Shown one piece after another: positions 21,890-35,104 of a stretch of DNA of 64,000 nt. The translations under genes and the position numbers were made by a program. The notes beneath the pieces are model-generated. The model was not told where the DNA came from, did no database searches, and saw only the letters and a list, made by a program, of their open reading frames with translations. This DNA comes from Oasisia sp. SBJ-2009 (lineage: Eukaryota; Annelida; Polychaeta; Sabellida; Siboglinidae). The stretch spans positions 1,198,670 to 1,262,669 of the forward strand of contig OZ024862.1 in assembly GCA_964017155.1 (NCBI GenBank). The letters run 5' to 3'. The stretch's first letter is position 1. The number at the start of each line of letters is the position of its first letter.

Positions 21890-22545
21890 ACATGATTCCC
21901 TTCCCTCAACACACATGACTAGCTCCTCAATACACATGACTAACTCCTCACTACACATGACTAACACTCCTCACTACACATGACTGACTCCTCATTACAC
22001 ACAACTAACTCCTCACTACACATGACTAACTCCTCACTACACATGACTACCTCCTCACTACACATGACTGACTCCTCACTATACATGACTACCTCCTCAC
22101 TACACATGACTAACTCCTCACTACACATGACTAACTCCTCACTACACATGACTAACTCCTCACTACACATAACTAACTCCTCACTACACATGACTAACTC
22201 CTCACTACACATGACTAACTCCTCACTACACATGACCAACTCCTCGATACACATGACTAACTCCTCATTACACATGACTGACTCCTCACTACACATGACT
22301 AACTCCTCACTACACATGACTAACTCCTCACTACACATGACCAACTCCTCGATACACATGACTAACTCCTCATTACACATGACTGACTCCTCGATACACA
22401 TGACTAACTCCTCATTACACATGACTGACTCCTCACTACACATGACTGACTCCTCGATACACATGACTAACTCCTCGATAGACATGACTAATTCCTCACT
22501 ACACACAACTAACTCCTCACTATACATGACTATTTCCTCACTACA
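21890..22545. repeat. 21-bp minisatellite
   Basis: About 31 copies of ctcctcactacacatgacta + a. It begins some 35 bp upstream (in transcript sense) of the e18 acceptor. Both strands are open in frame, interpreted as non-coding. Confidence 0.95.
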
Positions 22546-22568
22546 GGTGAGAGATTACATGTATAAAA

Positions 22569-22599
<31 letters not shown>

Positions 22600-22674
22600 T
22601 ATACACATATATATATATATATACACACACATATATACATACAGCTGTATATATATATATATATATATAAGTGA

Positions 22675-22954
22675 TGTACAAGTTATGGTTTGTTGTCCTC
22701 AGTAATAACATTCAGATAAATATATATGAAACAATCTTATTGATATGTTCAGATACATTTATAAATATGTACATATATAGCTGTATATATATATATATAT
22801 TATATATATATATATATATTATATATATTATATATATATATATATACAGCTATATATATACATATTTATAAATGTATCTGAACATATCAATAAGATTGTT
22901 TCATATATATTTATCTGAACTTTATTACTGAGGACATCAAACGATAACTTGTAC
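22675..22954. repeat. Long near-perfect hairpin (foldback element)
   Basis: Inverted arms of about 115 bp (22675-22790 and 22840-22954) around an AT loop. The left arm has cagataaatatatatgaaac and the right arm its complement gtttcatatatatttatctg; the outer ends acaagttatgg and ccataacttgt also pair with few mismatches. No coding content. It resembles a MITE or foldback transposon nested in TA-rich DNA. Confidence 0.88.
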
Positions 22955-23416
22955 AGTTTTATGAAACCTCAATTACTGGGTGACTGTTTGACACTGTTTT
23001 TACTCAGATTAGTTTGATGTCATAATGCTAATTTATTACTACAGCTGTAATTTATTTATTATTGTCAGCTGAATTCTTATATCATCAGTTAATTTATTTA
23101 TTTATTTAATATTATATATATATATATATGTGATTTTTTTAAACTTTTTAAGATAACGTTAAGATGATATTAATATGACGTTACCAAGTTAAACATTTTA
23201 TGACAAGAGAAACAATAGTAGCCTTTCAGTTACGAAATCCCATATGTTAGTCATTTTCTGTTGAAAGTGTTAGTTCTTAGTTAACCATCTCTGTCCAGTG
23301 ATACTTCCTGGTTCAGGGCCATGTTGTAGACACTATTGTATCATGTCAATAACTACACAGTAGAACCCTCAGTCAAGTGCTGTGTGCAGCCTGTATAAGC
23401 CGTCAGTGCAGCGTAC

Positions 23417-23565
23417 CTCATCAGTCTGACCCGCCTTGCGTCGGTTGAGTCGATCAACTGGAGGGGGATTATTGGGCAGTGGTGGGGGGTTGTTGGGAAG
23501 CTTTGGGGGGTTGTTGGGCAGTGGAGGGGGGCCAGTGCTGCTGGTGACATCACTGCTGCGGCGGG
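23417..23565 (-). CDS. AFAP-like exon e17 (proline-rich)
   Basis: Acceptor cccttccattccag, donor gtacgc. It encodes RRSSDVTSSTGPPPLPNNPP, then KLPNNPPPLPNNPPPVDRLN and RRKAGQTDE. Three PPLPNNPP-type repeats offer SH3- or EVH1-like ligands, fitting AFAP adaptors, which bind Src-family SH3 domains. Two bases complete an alanine codon left by the tyrosine exon. Confidence 0.85.
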
Positions 23566-23824
23566 CTGGAATGGAAGGGTATTTGGTCAGTTCAGGTGTG
23601 GTGAGTTACAACTAACCACTCAGTGGACCTGGTGTTTTGTGTCAACCCTTCACACAACAGCGACACTTACGTAGACAAATGTTTATTTGAAACATCTGCA
23701 GTTGTTTTTACTGTAGAACACAACTTTGAATGTATTCAAAATTCAAAATATTTGTTCATGAATTTCTTAAATACTTCTGCATTTGCAAAAAAATGGTTCT
23801 ACATATATTTAGGTGGCTGCAACT

Positions 23825-23935
23825 GTCGAGCAGCAGCAGTTGCAGCAGCAACAACAGCAGCTGCAGCAGCAACAACAACAGCTGCAGCAACAACAACAAC
23901 AGCTGCAGCAACAACAGCAGCTGCAGCAGCAATGA
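23825..23935 (+). repeat. CAG/CAA-rich 21-bp repeat
   Basis: On the plus strand one frame reads blocks of six glutamines and a leucine, ending at a TGA. It sits in an AFAP-like intron on the antisense strand, has a weak upstream AG, and is treated as a simple repeat. Confidence 0.8.
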
Positions 23936-24059
23936 AAGAGTATCTAGTGATGATGCCCATGTTACATGGCATCATGATTGTTCAAATTCACTACATTCTT
24001 ACATCCACATCACAACAAAAGCCACACAACAATTCACAACAATAAAATACTAATAAACT

Positions 24060-24985
24060 AATAAAATAAAGATACACAAATAATTAATGATATTACAATT
24101 AAAATAATATGAATCAATTTACTCATTCTACACATAAAGACAGAAGACAATAAAATAGTAAATAAAATAAAAATGTATTAATTATAACAATTTACAATTT
24201 AAAATGGCATATCATTTTGAAAGTGCCCGCAACTGTCTGTACAGTGTCTGTCCTTCCTAGACATGTGGCCACGATGATGATGAACTGTGACTTTGCAGGC
24301 AACTAACCTTTGTAGTTGTGCTCTCATTGCCAGTTACTGTTCATGGTATGGGTGGCTGAGCTTTCGTATTTAACAGTTTTAGGCCAGAAAATGACATATT
24401 TTGGTGTAAAATTTGACATAAATTTGACGCAAACAGTATTATAGCTCTATAAGATATAAATATTGCATATTTCCGAATCAGTTTAAAGTTTCTCGATTTT
24501 AACCATACATTACAAAATTACAAGTTTTGCCTGTCAGATTTGGTCTCATATAAGTAATTGTTTTCGTGAAAAATACAAACCTTGAACACAATGTATCTAG
24601 GCAACTGTGTTACCTAGGCAACCATTATGTTTAGGGTGTAATCAGTGTTAAAAGTTTCAAGCCATTTTCATTTTTCCATATCACCAATATAATTGTTTTA
24701 TACGTATTGGAACATTTTCATTTTTAGTTGACTTAAAGTTGTTAAAAAATTCATTTTGCCTACAGGTGACCCTGTCACACATTGTCAACTAGGTATTTGT
24801 TTTTATATGACTCACACATTTTCTACGATAACAAGATTAATCCCAGTGCTTTTGTCGCGCCACTGAGTATGTCTTCGAGGATATTGGCGCATAACAAGTC
24901 ATTATTATTATTACACTGGTTTAACGTTTGCATTGCATCATGATAAGTGCACTATTACATTGTTGTCTTGTTACATTTTGTATTT
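24060..24985. other. Unique AT-rich intron sequence
   Basis: No exon, RNA gene or repeat recognised. Confidence 0.55.
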
Positions 24986-24989
24986 TCTT

Positions 24990-27900
24990 GTGACAACACT
25001 GCATTGTAATATTGGTGTGTAAAGTGCACTGTGACATGTTTGTACTGAACTGTGACATTGGTGTACTGTTACTTGTTTGTGCTGTACTGTGACGTCAGTG
25101 CACTGTTACTTGTTTGTGCTGTACTGTGACGTCAGTGAACTGTACTGTGACGTCAGTGAACTGTACTGTGACGTCAGTGCACTGTTACATGTTTGTGCTG
25201 TACTGTGATGTCAGTGTACTGTTACTTGTTTGTGCTGTACTGTGACGTCAGTGCACTGTACTGTGATGTCAGTGCACTGTTACATGTTTGTGCTGTACTG
25301 TGATGTCAGTGTACTGTTACTTGTTTGTGCTGTACTGTGATGTCAGTGCACTGTTACATGTTTCTACTGTACTGTGATGTCAGTGCACTGTTACTTGTTT
25401 GTGCTGTACTGTGACGTCAGTGCACTGTTACATGTTTCTACTGTACTGTGACGTCAGTGCACTGTTACATGTTTCTACTGTACTGTGATGTCAGTGCACT
25501 GTTACTTGTTTCTACTGTACTGTGATGTCAGTGCACTGTTACTTGTTTCTACTGTACTGTGACGTCAGTGCACTGTTACTTGTTTCTACTGTACTGTGAT
25601 GTCAGTGCACTGTTACTTGTTTGTGCTGTACTGTGACGTCAGTGCACTGTTACATGTTTCTACTGTACTGTGATGTCAGTGTACTGTTACTTGTTTCTAC
25701 TGTACTGTGATGTCAGTGCACTGTTACTTGTTTCTACTGTACTGTGATGTCAGTGCACTGTTACTTGTTTGTGCTGTACTGTGACGTCAGTGCACTGTTA
25801 CATGTTTCTACTGTACTGTGATGTCAGTGTACTGTTACTTGTTTCTACTGTACTGTGATGTCAGTGCACTGTTACTTGTTTCTACTGTACTGTGATGTCA
25901 GTGCACTGTTACATGTTTCTATTGTACTGTGATGTCAGTGCACTGTTACTTGTTTCTACTGTACTGTGACGTCAGTGCACTGTTACTTGTTTCTACTGTA
26001 CTGTGATGTCAGTGCACTGTTACTTGTTTGTGCTGTACTGTGACGTCAGTGCACTGTTACATGTTTCTACTGTACTGTGATGTCAGTGCACTGTTACATG
26101 TTTCTACTGTACTGTGATGTCAGTGCACTGTTACTTGTTTGTGCTGTACTGTGACGTCAGTGCACTGTTACATGTTTCTACTGTACTGTGACGTCAGTGC
26201 ACTGTTACATGTTTCTACTGTACTGTGATGTCAGTGCACTGTTACTTGTTTCTACTGTACTGTGATGTCAGTGCACTGTTACTTGTTTCTACTGTACTGT
26301 GACGTCAGTGCACTGTTACTTGTTTCTACTGTACTGTGACGTCAGTGCACTGTTACTTGTTTCTACTGTACTGTGACGTCAGTGCACTGTTACTTGTTTC
26401 TACTGTACTGTGATGTCAGTGCACTGTTACTTGTTTCTACTGTACTGTGATGTCAGTGCACTGTTACTTGTTTCTACTGTACTGTGACGTCAGTGCACTG
26501 TTACTTGTTTCTACTGTACTGTGATGTCAGTGCACTGTTACTTGTTTGTGCTGTACTGTGACGTCAGGGCACTGTTACATGTTTCTACTGTACTGTGATG
26601 TCAGTGCACTGTTACTTGTTTCTACTGTACTGTGACGTCAGTGCACTGTTACTTGTTTCTACTGTACTGTGATGTCAGTGCACTGTTACTTGTTTGTGCT
26701 GTACTGTGACGTCAGTGCACTGTTACATGTTTCTACTGTACTGTGATGTCAGTGCACTGTTACTTGTTTGTGCTGTACTGTGACGTCAGTGCACTGTTAC
26801 ATGTTTCTACTGTACTGTGACGTCAGTGCACTGTTACATGTTTCTACTGTACTGTGATGTCAGTGCACTGTTACTTGTTTCTACTGTACTGTGATGTCAG
26901 TGCACTGTTACTTGTTTCTACTGTACTGTGACGTCAGTGCACTGTTACTTGTTTGTGCTGTACTGTGACGTCAGTGCACTGTTACATGTTTCTACTGTAC
27001 TGTGATGTCAGTGCACTGTTACATGTTTGTACTGTACTATGACGTTAGTGCACTGTTACATGTTTCTACTGTACTGTGATGTCAGTGCACTGTTACATGT
27101 TTCTACTGTACTGTGACATCAGTGCACTGTTACATGTTTCTACTGTACTGTGATGTCAGTGCACTGTTACTTGTTTCTACTGTACTGTGATGTCAGTGCA
27201 CTGTTACTTGTTTCTACTGTACTGTGACGTCAGTGCACTGTTACATGTTTCTACTGTACTGTGATGTCAGTGCACTGTTACTTGTTTCTACTGTACTGTG
27301 ACGTCAGTGCACTGTTACATGTTTCTACTGTACTGTGATGTCAGTGCACTGTTACATGTTTGTACTGTACTACGACGTTAGTGCACTGTTACATGTTTCT
27401 ACTGTACTGTGATGTCAGTGCACTGTTACATGTTTGTACTGTACTACGACGTTAGTGCACTGTTACATGTTTCTACTGTACTGTGATGTCAGTGCACTGT
27501 TACATGTTTCTACTGTACTGTGATGTCAGTGCACTGTTACATGTTTGTACTGTACTATGACGTTAGTGCACTGTTACATGTTTCTACTGTACTGTGATGT
27601 CAGGGCACTGTTACATGTTTGTACTGTACTATGACGTCAGTGCACTGTACTGTGACGTCAGTGCACTGTTACATGTGTGTACTGTACTGTGACGTCAGTG
27701 CACTGTTACATGTTTGTACTGTACTATGACATCAGTGCACTGTACTGTGACGTCAGTGCACTGTTACATGTGTGTACTGTACTATGACGTCAGTGCACTG
27801 TTACATGTTTCTACCGTACTGTGATGTCAGTGCACTGTTACATGTGTGTACTGTACTATGACGTCAGTGCACTGTTACATGTTTCTACTGTACTGTGACG

Positions 27901-30900
27901 TCAGTGCACTGTTACTTGTTTCTACTGTACTGTGATGTCAGTGCACTGTTACTTGTTTCTACTGTACTGTGATGTCAGTGCACTGTTACTTGTTTCTACT
28001 GTACTGTGATGTCAGTGCACTGTTACTTGTTTCTACTGTACTGTGATGTCAGTGCACTGTTACTTGTTTGTGCTGTACTGTGACGTCAGTGCACTGTTAC
28101 ATGTTTCTACTGTACTGTGATGTCAGTGCACTGTTACTTGTTTCTACTGTACTGTGACGTCAGTGCACTGTTACTTGTTTCTACTGTACTGTGATGTCAG
28201 TGCACTGTTACTTGTTTGTGCTGTACTGTGACGTCAGTGCACTGTTACATGTTTCTACTGTACTGTGATGTCAGTGCACTGTTACATGTTTCTACTGTAC
28301 TGTGATGTCAGTGCACTGTTACTTGTTTGTGCTGTACTGTGACGTCAGTGCACTGTTACATGTTTCTACTGTACTGTGACGTCAGTGCACTGTTACATGT
28401 TTCTACTGTACTGTGATGTCAGTGCACTGTTACTTGTTTCTACTGTACTGTGATGTCAGTGCACTGTTACTTGTTTCTACTGTACTGTGACGTCAGTGCA
28501 CTGTTACTTGTTTCTACTGTACTGTGACGTCAGTGCACTGTTACTTGTTTCTACTGTACTGTGACGTCAGTGCACTGTTACTTGTTTCTACTGTACTGTG
28601 ATGTCAGTGCACTGTTACTTGTTTCTACTGTACTGTGATGTCAGTGCACTGTTACTTGTTTCTACTGTACTGTGACGTCAGTGCACTGTTACTTGTTTCT
28701 ACTGTACTGTGATGTCAGTGCACTGTTACTTGTTTGTGCTGTACTGTGACGTCAGGGCACTGTTACATGTTTCTACTGTACTGTGATGTCAGTGCACTGT
28801 TACTTGTTTCTACTGTACTGTGACGTCAGTGCACTGTTACTTGTTTCTACTGTACTGTGATGTCAGTGCACTGTTACTTGTTTGTGCTGTACTGTGACGT
28901 CAGTGCACTGTTACATGTTTCTACTGTACTGTGATGTCAGTGCACTGTTACTTGTTTGTGCTGTACTGTGACGTCAGTGCACTGTTACATGTTTCTACTG
29001 TACTGTGACGTCAGTGCACTGTTACATGTTTCTACTGTACTGTGATGTCAGTGCACTGTTACTTGTTTCTACTGTACTGTGATGTCAGTGCACTGTTACT
29101 TGTTTCTACTGTACTGTGACGTCAGTGCACTGTTACTTGTTTGTGCTGTACTGTGACGTCAGTGCACTGTTACATGTTTCTACTGTACTGTGATGTCAGT
29201 GCACTGTTACATGTTTGTACTGTACTATGACGTTAGTGCACTGTTACATGTTTCTACTGTACTGTGATGTCAGTGCACTGTTACATGTTTCTACTGTACT
29301 GTGACGTCAGTGCACTGTTACATGTTTCTACTGTACTGTGATGTCAGTGCACTGTTACTTGTTTCTACTGTACTGTGATGTCAGTGCACTGTTACTTGTT
29401 TCTACTGTACTGTGACGTCAGTGCACTGTTACATGTTTCTACTGTACTGTGATGTCAGTGCACTGTTACTTGTTTCTACTGTACTGTGACGTCAGTGCAC
29501 TGTTACATGTTTCTACTGTACTGTGATGTCAGTGCACTGTTACATGTTTGTACTGTACTACGACGTTAGTGCACTGTTACATGTTTCTACTGTACTGTGA
29601 TGTCAGTGCACTGTTACATGTTTGTACTGTACTACGACGTTAGTGCACTGTTACATGTTTCTACTGTACTGTGATGTCAGTGCACTGTTACATGTTTCTA
29701 CTGTACTGTGATGTCAGTGCACTGTTACATGTTTGTACTGTACTATGACGTTAGTGCACTGTTACATGTTTCTACTGTACTGTGATGTCAGGGCACTGTT
29801 ACATGTTTGTACTGTACTATGACGTCAGTGCACTGTACTGTGACGTCAGTGCACTGTTACATGTGTGTACTGTACTGTGACGTCAGTGCACTGTTACATG
29901 TTTGTACTGTACTATGACATCAGTGCACTGTACTGTGACGTCAGTGCACTGTTACATGTGTGTACTGTACTATGACGTCAGTGCACTGTTACATGTTTCT
30001 ACCGTACTGTGATGTCAGTGCACTGTTACATGTGTGTACTGTACTATGACGTCAGTGCACTGTTACATGTTTCTACTGTACTGTGACGTCAGTGCACTGT
30101 TACATGTTTCTACCGTACTGTGATGTCAGTGCACTGTTACATGTGTGTACTGTACTATGACGTCAGTGCACTGTTACATGTTTCTACTGTACTGTGACGT
30201 CAGTGCACTGTTACATGTTTCTACTGTACTGTGACGTTAGTGCACTGTTACTTGTTTCTACTGTACTGTGATGTCAGTGCACTGTTACTTTTTTGTGCTG
30301 TACTGTGACGTCAGTGCACTGTTACATGTTTCTACTGTACTGTGATGTCAGTGCACTGTTACATGTTTGTACTGTACTATGACGTTAGTGCAGTTACATG
30401 TTTCTACTGTACTGTGATGTCAGTGCACTGTTACATGTTTCTACTGTACTGTGATGTCAGTGCACTGTTACATGTTTGTACTGTACTATGACGTTAGTGC
30501 ACTGTTACATGTTTCTACTGTACTGTGATGTCAGGGCACTGTTACATGTGTGTACTGTACTGTGACGTCAGTGCACTGTTACATGTTTGTACTGTACTAT
30601 GACATCAGTGCACTGTACTGTGACGTCAGTGCACTGTTACATGTGTGTACTGTACTGTGACGTCAGTGCACTGTTACATGTTTCTACCGTACTGTGATGT
30701 CAGTGCACTGTTACATGTGTGTACTGTACTATGACGTCAGTGCACTGTTACATGTTTCTACTGTACTGTGACGTCAGTGCACTGTTACAGGTTTGTACTG
30801 TACTATGACGTCAGTGCACTGTTACATGTTTCTACTGTACTGTGACGTCAGTGCACTGTTACATGTTTCTACTGTACTGTGACGTCAGTGCACTGTTACA

Positions 30901-31645
30901 TGTTTGTACTGTACTATGACGTCAGTGCACTGTTACATGTTTCTACTGTACTGTGACGTCAGTGCACTGTTACATGTTTCTACTGTACTGTGACGTCAGT
31001 GCACTGTTACATGTGTGTACTGTACTGTGATGTCAGTGCACTGTTACATGTGTGTACTGTACTGTGACGTCAGTGCACTGTTACATGTGTGTACTGTACT
31101 GTGACGTCAGTGCACTGTTACATGTGTGTACTGTACTGTGACGTCAGTGCACTGTTACATGTGTGTACTGTACTGTGACGTCAGTGCACTGTTACATGTT
31201 TGTACTGTACTATGACATCAGTGCACTGTACTGTGACGTCAGTGCACTGTTACATGTGTGTACTGTACTATGACGTCAGTGCACTGTTACATGTTTCTAC
31301 CGTACTGTGATGTCAGTGCACTGTTACATGTTTGTACTGTACTATGACGTCAGTGCACTGTTACATGTTTCTACTGTACTGTGACGTCAGTGCACTGTTA
31401 CATGTTTCTACTGTACTGTGACGTCAGTGCACTGTTACATGTGTGTACTGTACTGTGATGTCAGTGCACTGTTACATGTGTGTACTGTACTGTGACGTCA
31501 GTGCACTGTTACATGTGTGTACTGTACTGTGACGTCAGTGCACTGTTACATGTGTGTACTGTACTGTGACGTCAGTGCACTGTTACATGTGTGTACTGTA
31601 CTGGATGTCAGTGCACTGTTACATGTGTGTACTGTACTGGATGTC
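24990..31645. repeat. 6.6 kb intronic satellite with CRE-like palindromes
   Basis: About 180 copies of a ~37-bp unit with core tgtgacgtcagtgcactg and a tail gttacatgtttctactgtac. Units alternate between TGACGTCA (the cAMP response element palindrome) and TGATGTCA. A block of about 2 kb is repeated at an offset of 2,188 bp: marker variants at 26565, 27601 and 27811 recur at 28753, 29789 and 29999. It fills the intron between e16 and e17. Confidence 0.96.
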
Positions 31646-31810
31646 AGTGCACCTTTATATGCAATCATTCCATGTAGCAACAATGAAGACATTCATTTTG
31701 ATGTTTCTTAAAATAGCCAACTGCACTAATTAAAAGCGGTTGTTTTTACAGCAGAATGAAAGAAGCTGCAGAGTTTGCTGTGTTTGTCAGACTCAGTACC
31801 AACTCTCTAC

Positions 31811-31888
31811 CTGGTGTGGGACGCTCCAATGTAACATCATCATACGTCTCACCATCTTCACCTTCGTCATCCTTATTGGCTGCATCTA
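31811..31888 (-). CDS. AFAP-like exon e16 (YDDV copy of duplicated exon)
   Basis: 26 codons' worth of sequence, enters with two bases and leaves with one. Acceptor cactgctatttcag, donor gtagag. It encodes DAANKDDEGEDGETYDDVTL then ERPTP. It is the diverged, probably oldest, copy of the duplicated exon family: YDDV replaces YENV and there is one extra codon. Confidence 0.82.
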
Positions 31889-32589
31889 CTGAAATAGCAG
31901 TGTCACCCGTCACCTCTTTGTGTCAACACAACCTAAAGTGACCCTACACTGGTGTCACCCAACAACAGCATGGAATATCTGAGCGCAGTCCCATCAACCC
32001 CGAAACATGAAATTTTGACTTCAGCCCCATCACCCCCAAAGCAAAGCACTTCAGTCCCATTGAAGCATGAATTATCTTACTTCAGTCCCATTGAAGCATG
32101 AAATATCGTACTACAGTCCCATTGAAACATGAAATATCGTACTACAGTCCCATTGAAGCATGAAATATCGTACTACAGTCCCATTGAAGCATGAAATATC
32201 GTACTACAGTCCTTTTGAAGCATGAAATATCCTTCACCTCCAAAGCATGTCATATCAGCCTTCAGCCCCATCACCTCCAAAGCAGGACATATCTGACTTC
32301 AGCCCAATCAGCCATGCATGAAATATCTTATCTCAGTCTTATCACCTGAAGCATGACATCTCAGCCGAAGCAAGATATATCTAATATAAGCTCCATCACC
32401 CCTGAAGCATGAAATATCTTCTCTCAGCCAAAGCAGGAAATATCTGACCTCAACCAGATCGCCCTCACAGCAACGTCTGATGCCAGATGAAACTGCTACT
32501 GACCAAACAAAACAAAGGTGCAGACTATAGGTGCGTGAAAGAAGCTGCAGAGTTTGCTGTGTTAGTCAGGCTCAGTACCAACTCTCTAC

Positions 32590-32664
32590 CTGGTGTGGGA
32601 CGCTCCAATGGAACATTTTCATACGTCTCACCATCTCCTTCTTCATCACTACTGGCTGCAGCTA
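32590..32664 (-). CDS. AFAP-like exon e15 (YENV copy B)
   Basis: 75 nt, phase 2 in and 1 out. Acceptor cactgctatttcag, donor gtagag. It encodes AAASSDEEGDGETYENVPLE then RPTP. YENV fits the pYxN consensus of Grb2-type SH2 domains. The exon is identical to copies C and D. Confidence 0.85.
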
Positions 32665-33365
32665 CTGAAATAGCAGTGTCACCCGTCACCTCTTTGTGTC
32701 AACACAACTTAAAGTGACCCTACACTGGTATAACCCAACAACAGCATGGAATATCTGAGCGCAGTACCATCACTCCTGAAGCATGAAATATCTTACTACA
32801 GTCCCATCACCCCTGAAGCATGAAATATCTTACTACAGTCCCATCACCCCTGAAGCATGAAATATCTTACTACAGTCCCATCACTCCTGAAGCATGAAAT
32901 ATCTTACTACAGTCCCATCACCCCTGAAGCATGAAATATCTTACTACAGTCCCATCACTCCTGAAGCATGAAATATCTTACTACAGTCCCATCACCCCTG
33001 AAGCATGAAATATCTTACTACAGTCCCATCACCCCTGAAGCATGAAATATCTTACCATAGTCCTATCACCCCTGAAGCATGAAATATCTTACGTAGTCCC
33101 ATCACCCCTGGAGCATGAAATATCTTACCATAGTTCTATCATCCCTGAAGCATGAAATATCTTACCTCAGCTGAAGCATGAAATATCTCACCTCAATCCC
33201 ATCATTCCCAAAACATGAAATATCTTACATCAACAGAAGCAATAGATATCTGACTAGAACCCTATCACCCTCCCTTCTTCCAAACTAAGGTAATGATGTA
33301 TTACAGGAGAGTGAAAGAAGCTGCAGAGTTTGCTGTGTTAGTCAGGCTCAGTACCAACTCTCTAC

Positions 33366-33440
33366 CTGGTGTGGGACGCTCCAATGGAACATTTTCATAC
33401 GTCTCACCATCTCCTTCTTCATCACTACTGGCTGCAGCTA
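33366..33440 (-). CDS. AFAP-like exon e14 (YENV copy C)
   Basis: 75 nt, identical in sequence, phase and splice sites to the copies at 32590 and 34402. Serial inclusion would join copies through a valine codon (G plus TA). Confidence 0.85.
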
Positions 33441-34401
33441 CTGAAATAGCAGTGTCACCCGTCACCTCTTTGTGTCAACACAACTTAAAGTGACCCCTAC
33501 ACTGGTGTCACCCAACAATAACATGAAATATCTGAGCGCAGTACCATCACTCCTGAAGCATGAAATATCTTACTACAGTCCCATCACCCCTGAAGCATGA
33601 AATATCTTACTACAGTCCCACCACTCCTGAAGCATGAAATATCTTACTACAGTCCCATCACTCCTGAAGCATGAAATATCTTACCATAGTCCTGTCACCC
33701 CTGAAGCATGAAATATCTTACTACAGTCCCATCACTCCTGAAGCATGAAATATCTTACCATAGTCCTGTCACTCCTGAAGCATGAAATATCTTACTACAG
33801 TCCCATCACTCCTGAAGCATGAAATATCTTACTACAGTCCCATCACCCCTGAAGCATGAAATATCTTACTACAGTCCCATCACTCCTGAAGCATGAAATA
33901 TCTTACTACAGTCCCATCACTCCTGAAGCATGAAATATCTTACTACAGTCCCATCACTCCTGAAGCATGAAATATCTTACTACAGTCCCATCACCCCTGA
34001 AGCATGAAATATCTTACTACAGTCCCATCACTCCTGAAGCATGAAATATCTTACTACAGTCCCATCACCCCTGAAGCATGAAATATCTTACCATAGTCCT
34101 ATCACCCCTGAAGCATGAAATATCTTACGTAGTCCCGTCACCCCTGGAGCATGAAATATCTTACCATAGTTCTATCACCCCTGAAGCATGAAATATCTTA
34201 CCTCAGCTGAAGCATGAAATATCTCACCTCAATCCCATCATTCCCAAAACATGAAATATCTTACATCAACAGAAGCAATAGATATCTGACTAGAACCCTA
34301 TCACCCTCCCTTCTTCCAAACTAAGGTAATGATGTATTACAGGAGAGTGAAAGAAGCTGCAGAGTTTGCTGTGTTAGTCAGGCTCAGTACCAACTCTCTA
34401 C

Positions 34402-34476
34402 CTGGTGTGGGACGCTCCAATGGAACATTTTCATACGTCTCACCATCTCCTTCTTCATCACTACTGGCTGCAGCTA
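34402..34476 (-). CDS. AFAP-like exon e13 (YENV copy D)
   Basis: 75 nt, identical to copies B and C. It is the first copy reached after the PH2 exon, whose donor leaves the single G required. Confidence 0.85.
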
Positions 34477-34559
34477 CTGAAATAGCAGTGTCACCCGTCA
34501 CCTCTTTGTGTCAACACAACTTAAAGTGACCCCTACACTGGTGTCACCCAACAACCCAG

Positions 34560-35104
34560 TTCTGTCATGGCGGAGAAGGCCATGTGTATGTTTTGTACTT
34601 TCCACAGCAGTCATTGTAATGAGGGACTATTTCATAGAATGTTGATGTCTAATATCAGATGAAATTGCGTTCATCTGACCTCAGTCCATCATCCCTGAAG
34701 CATAAAATATCTCGCCTATCAATGATCATTTCCCCAAATGATCATTTCCTCAAAACGTTTCAATCTTGCATCGGGTCGAAGCAAATTATTGGGATTTCAT
34801 TATTTCATTTAGCCTTCAAGGCTACAAACCATCAAATTTGTTTCATTTTTTAGACTGCATCGCAAACAGTAAAACCATCATGTTGCACTGGTGTGGTTTA
34901 CATATCTGAAGCACAGCCAATACACAAATACAACAAACAAAATATACATATGCGCAAAAAATCATTACAGCAATAAAATGAAACCATAGCAAAACACAAA
35001 ATAATGTGAAATCAAACTAAGGCACAACAGAAACGATTCTGACTGAGAATGACAGAAATAAATGGTTACCGGTTTTTTTGTTTTGTTCACAATGACTGGT
35101 GTAC
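34560..35104. other. Unique AT-rich intron sequence
   Basis: No exon or repeat recognised between exon copy D and e12. Confidence 0.55.

Larger units (their letters stand above)
32040..34560. repeat. Tandem block of duplicated exons and ~37-bp repeats
   Basis: Arrays of catgaaatatcttactacag with cccatcacccctgaag separate the four exon copies. Units of about 0.8-1.0 kb, each with exon, flanks and array, are repeated in tandem. The C and D units, 1,036 bp apart, look almost identical, which implies recent duplication or conversion. Confidence 0.9.

Noticed and set aside
23825..24053. Polyglutamine or polyserine gene on the plus strand
   Set aside because: CAG/CAA repeat in an antisense intron with no linked exons.
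24990..34300. CRISPR-like arrays
   Set aside because: Units are contiguous or share spacers of repeated sequence, spacers are not unique, and the context is eukaryotic introns.
31756..34529. Plus-strand proteins repeated four times (KEAAEFAVLVRLSTNSL...)
   Set aside because: Antisense shadows of the duplicated minus-strand exons and their donor flanks. Phase and splice sites fit only the minus strand.
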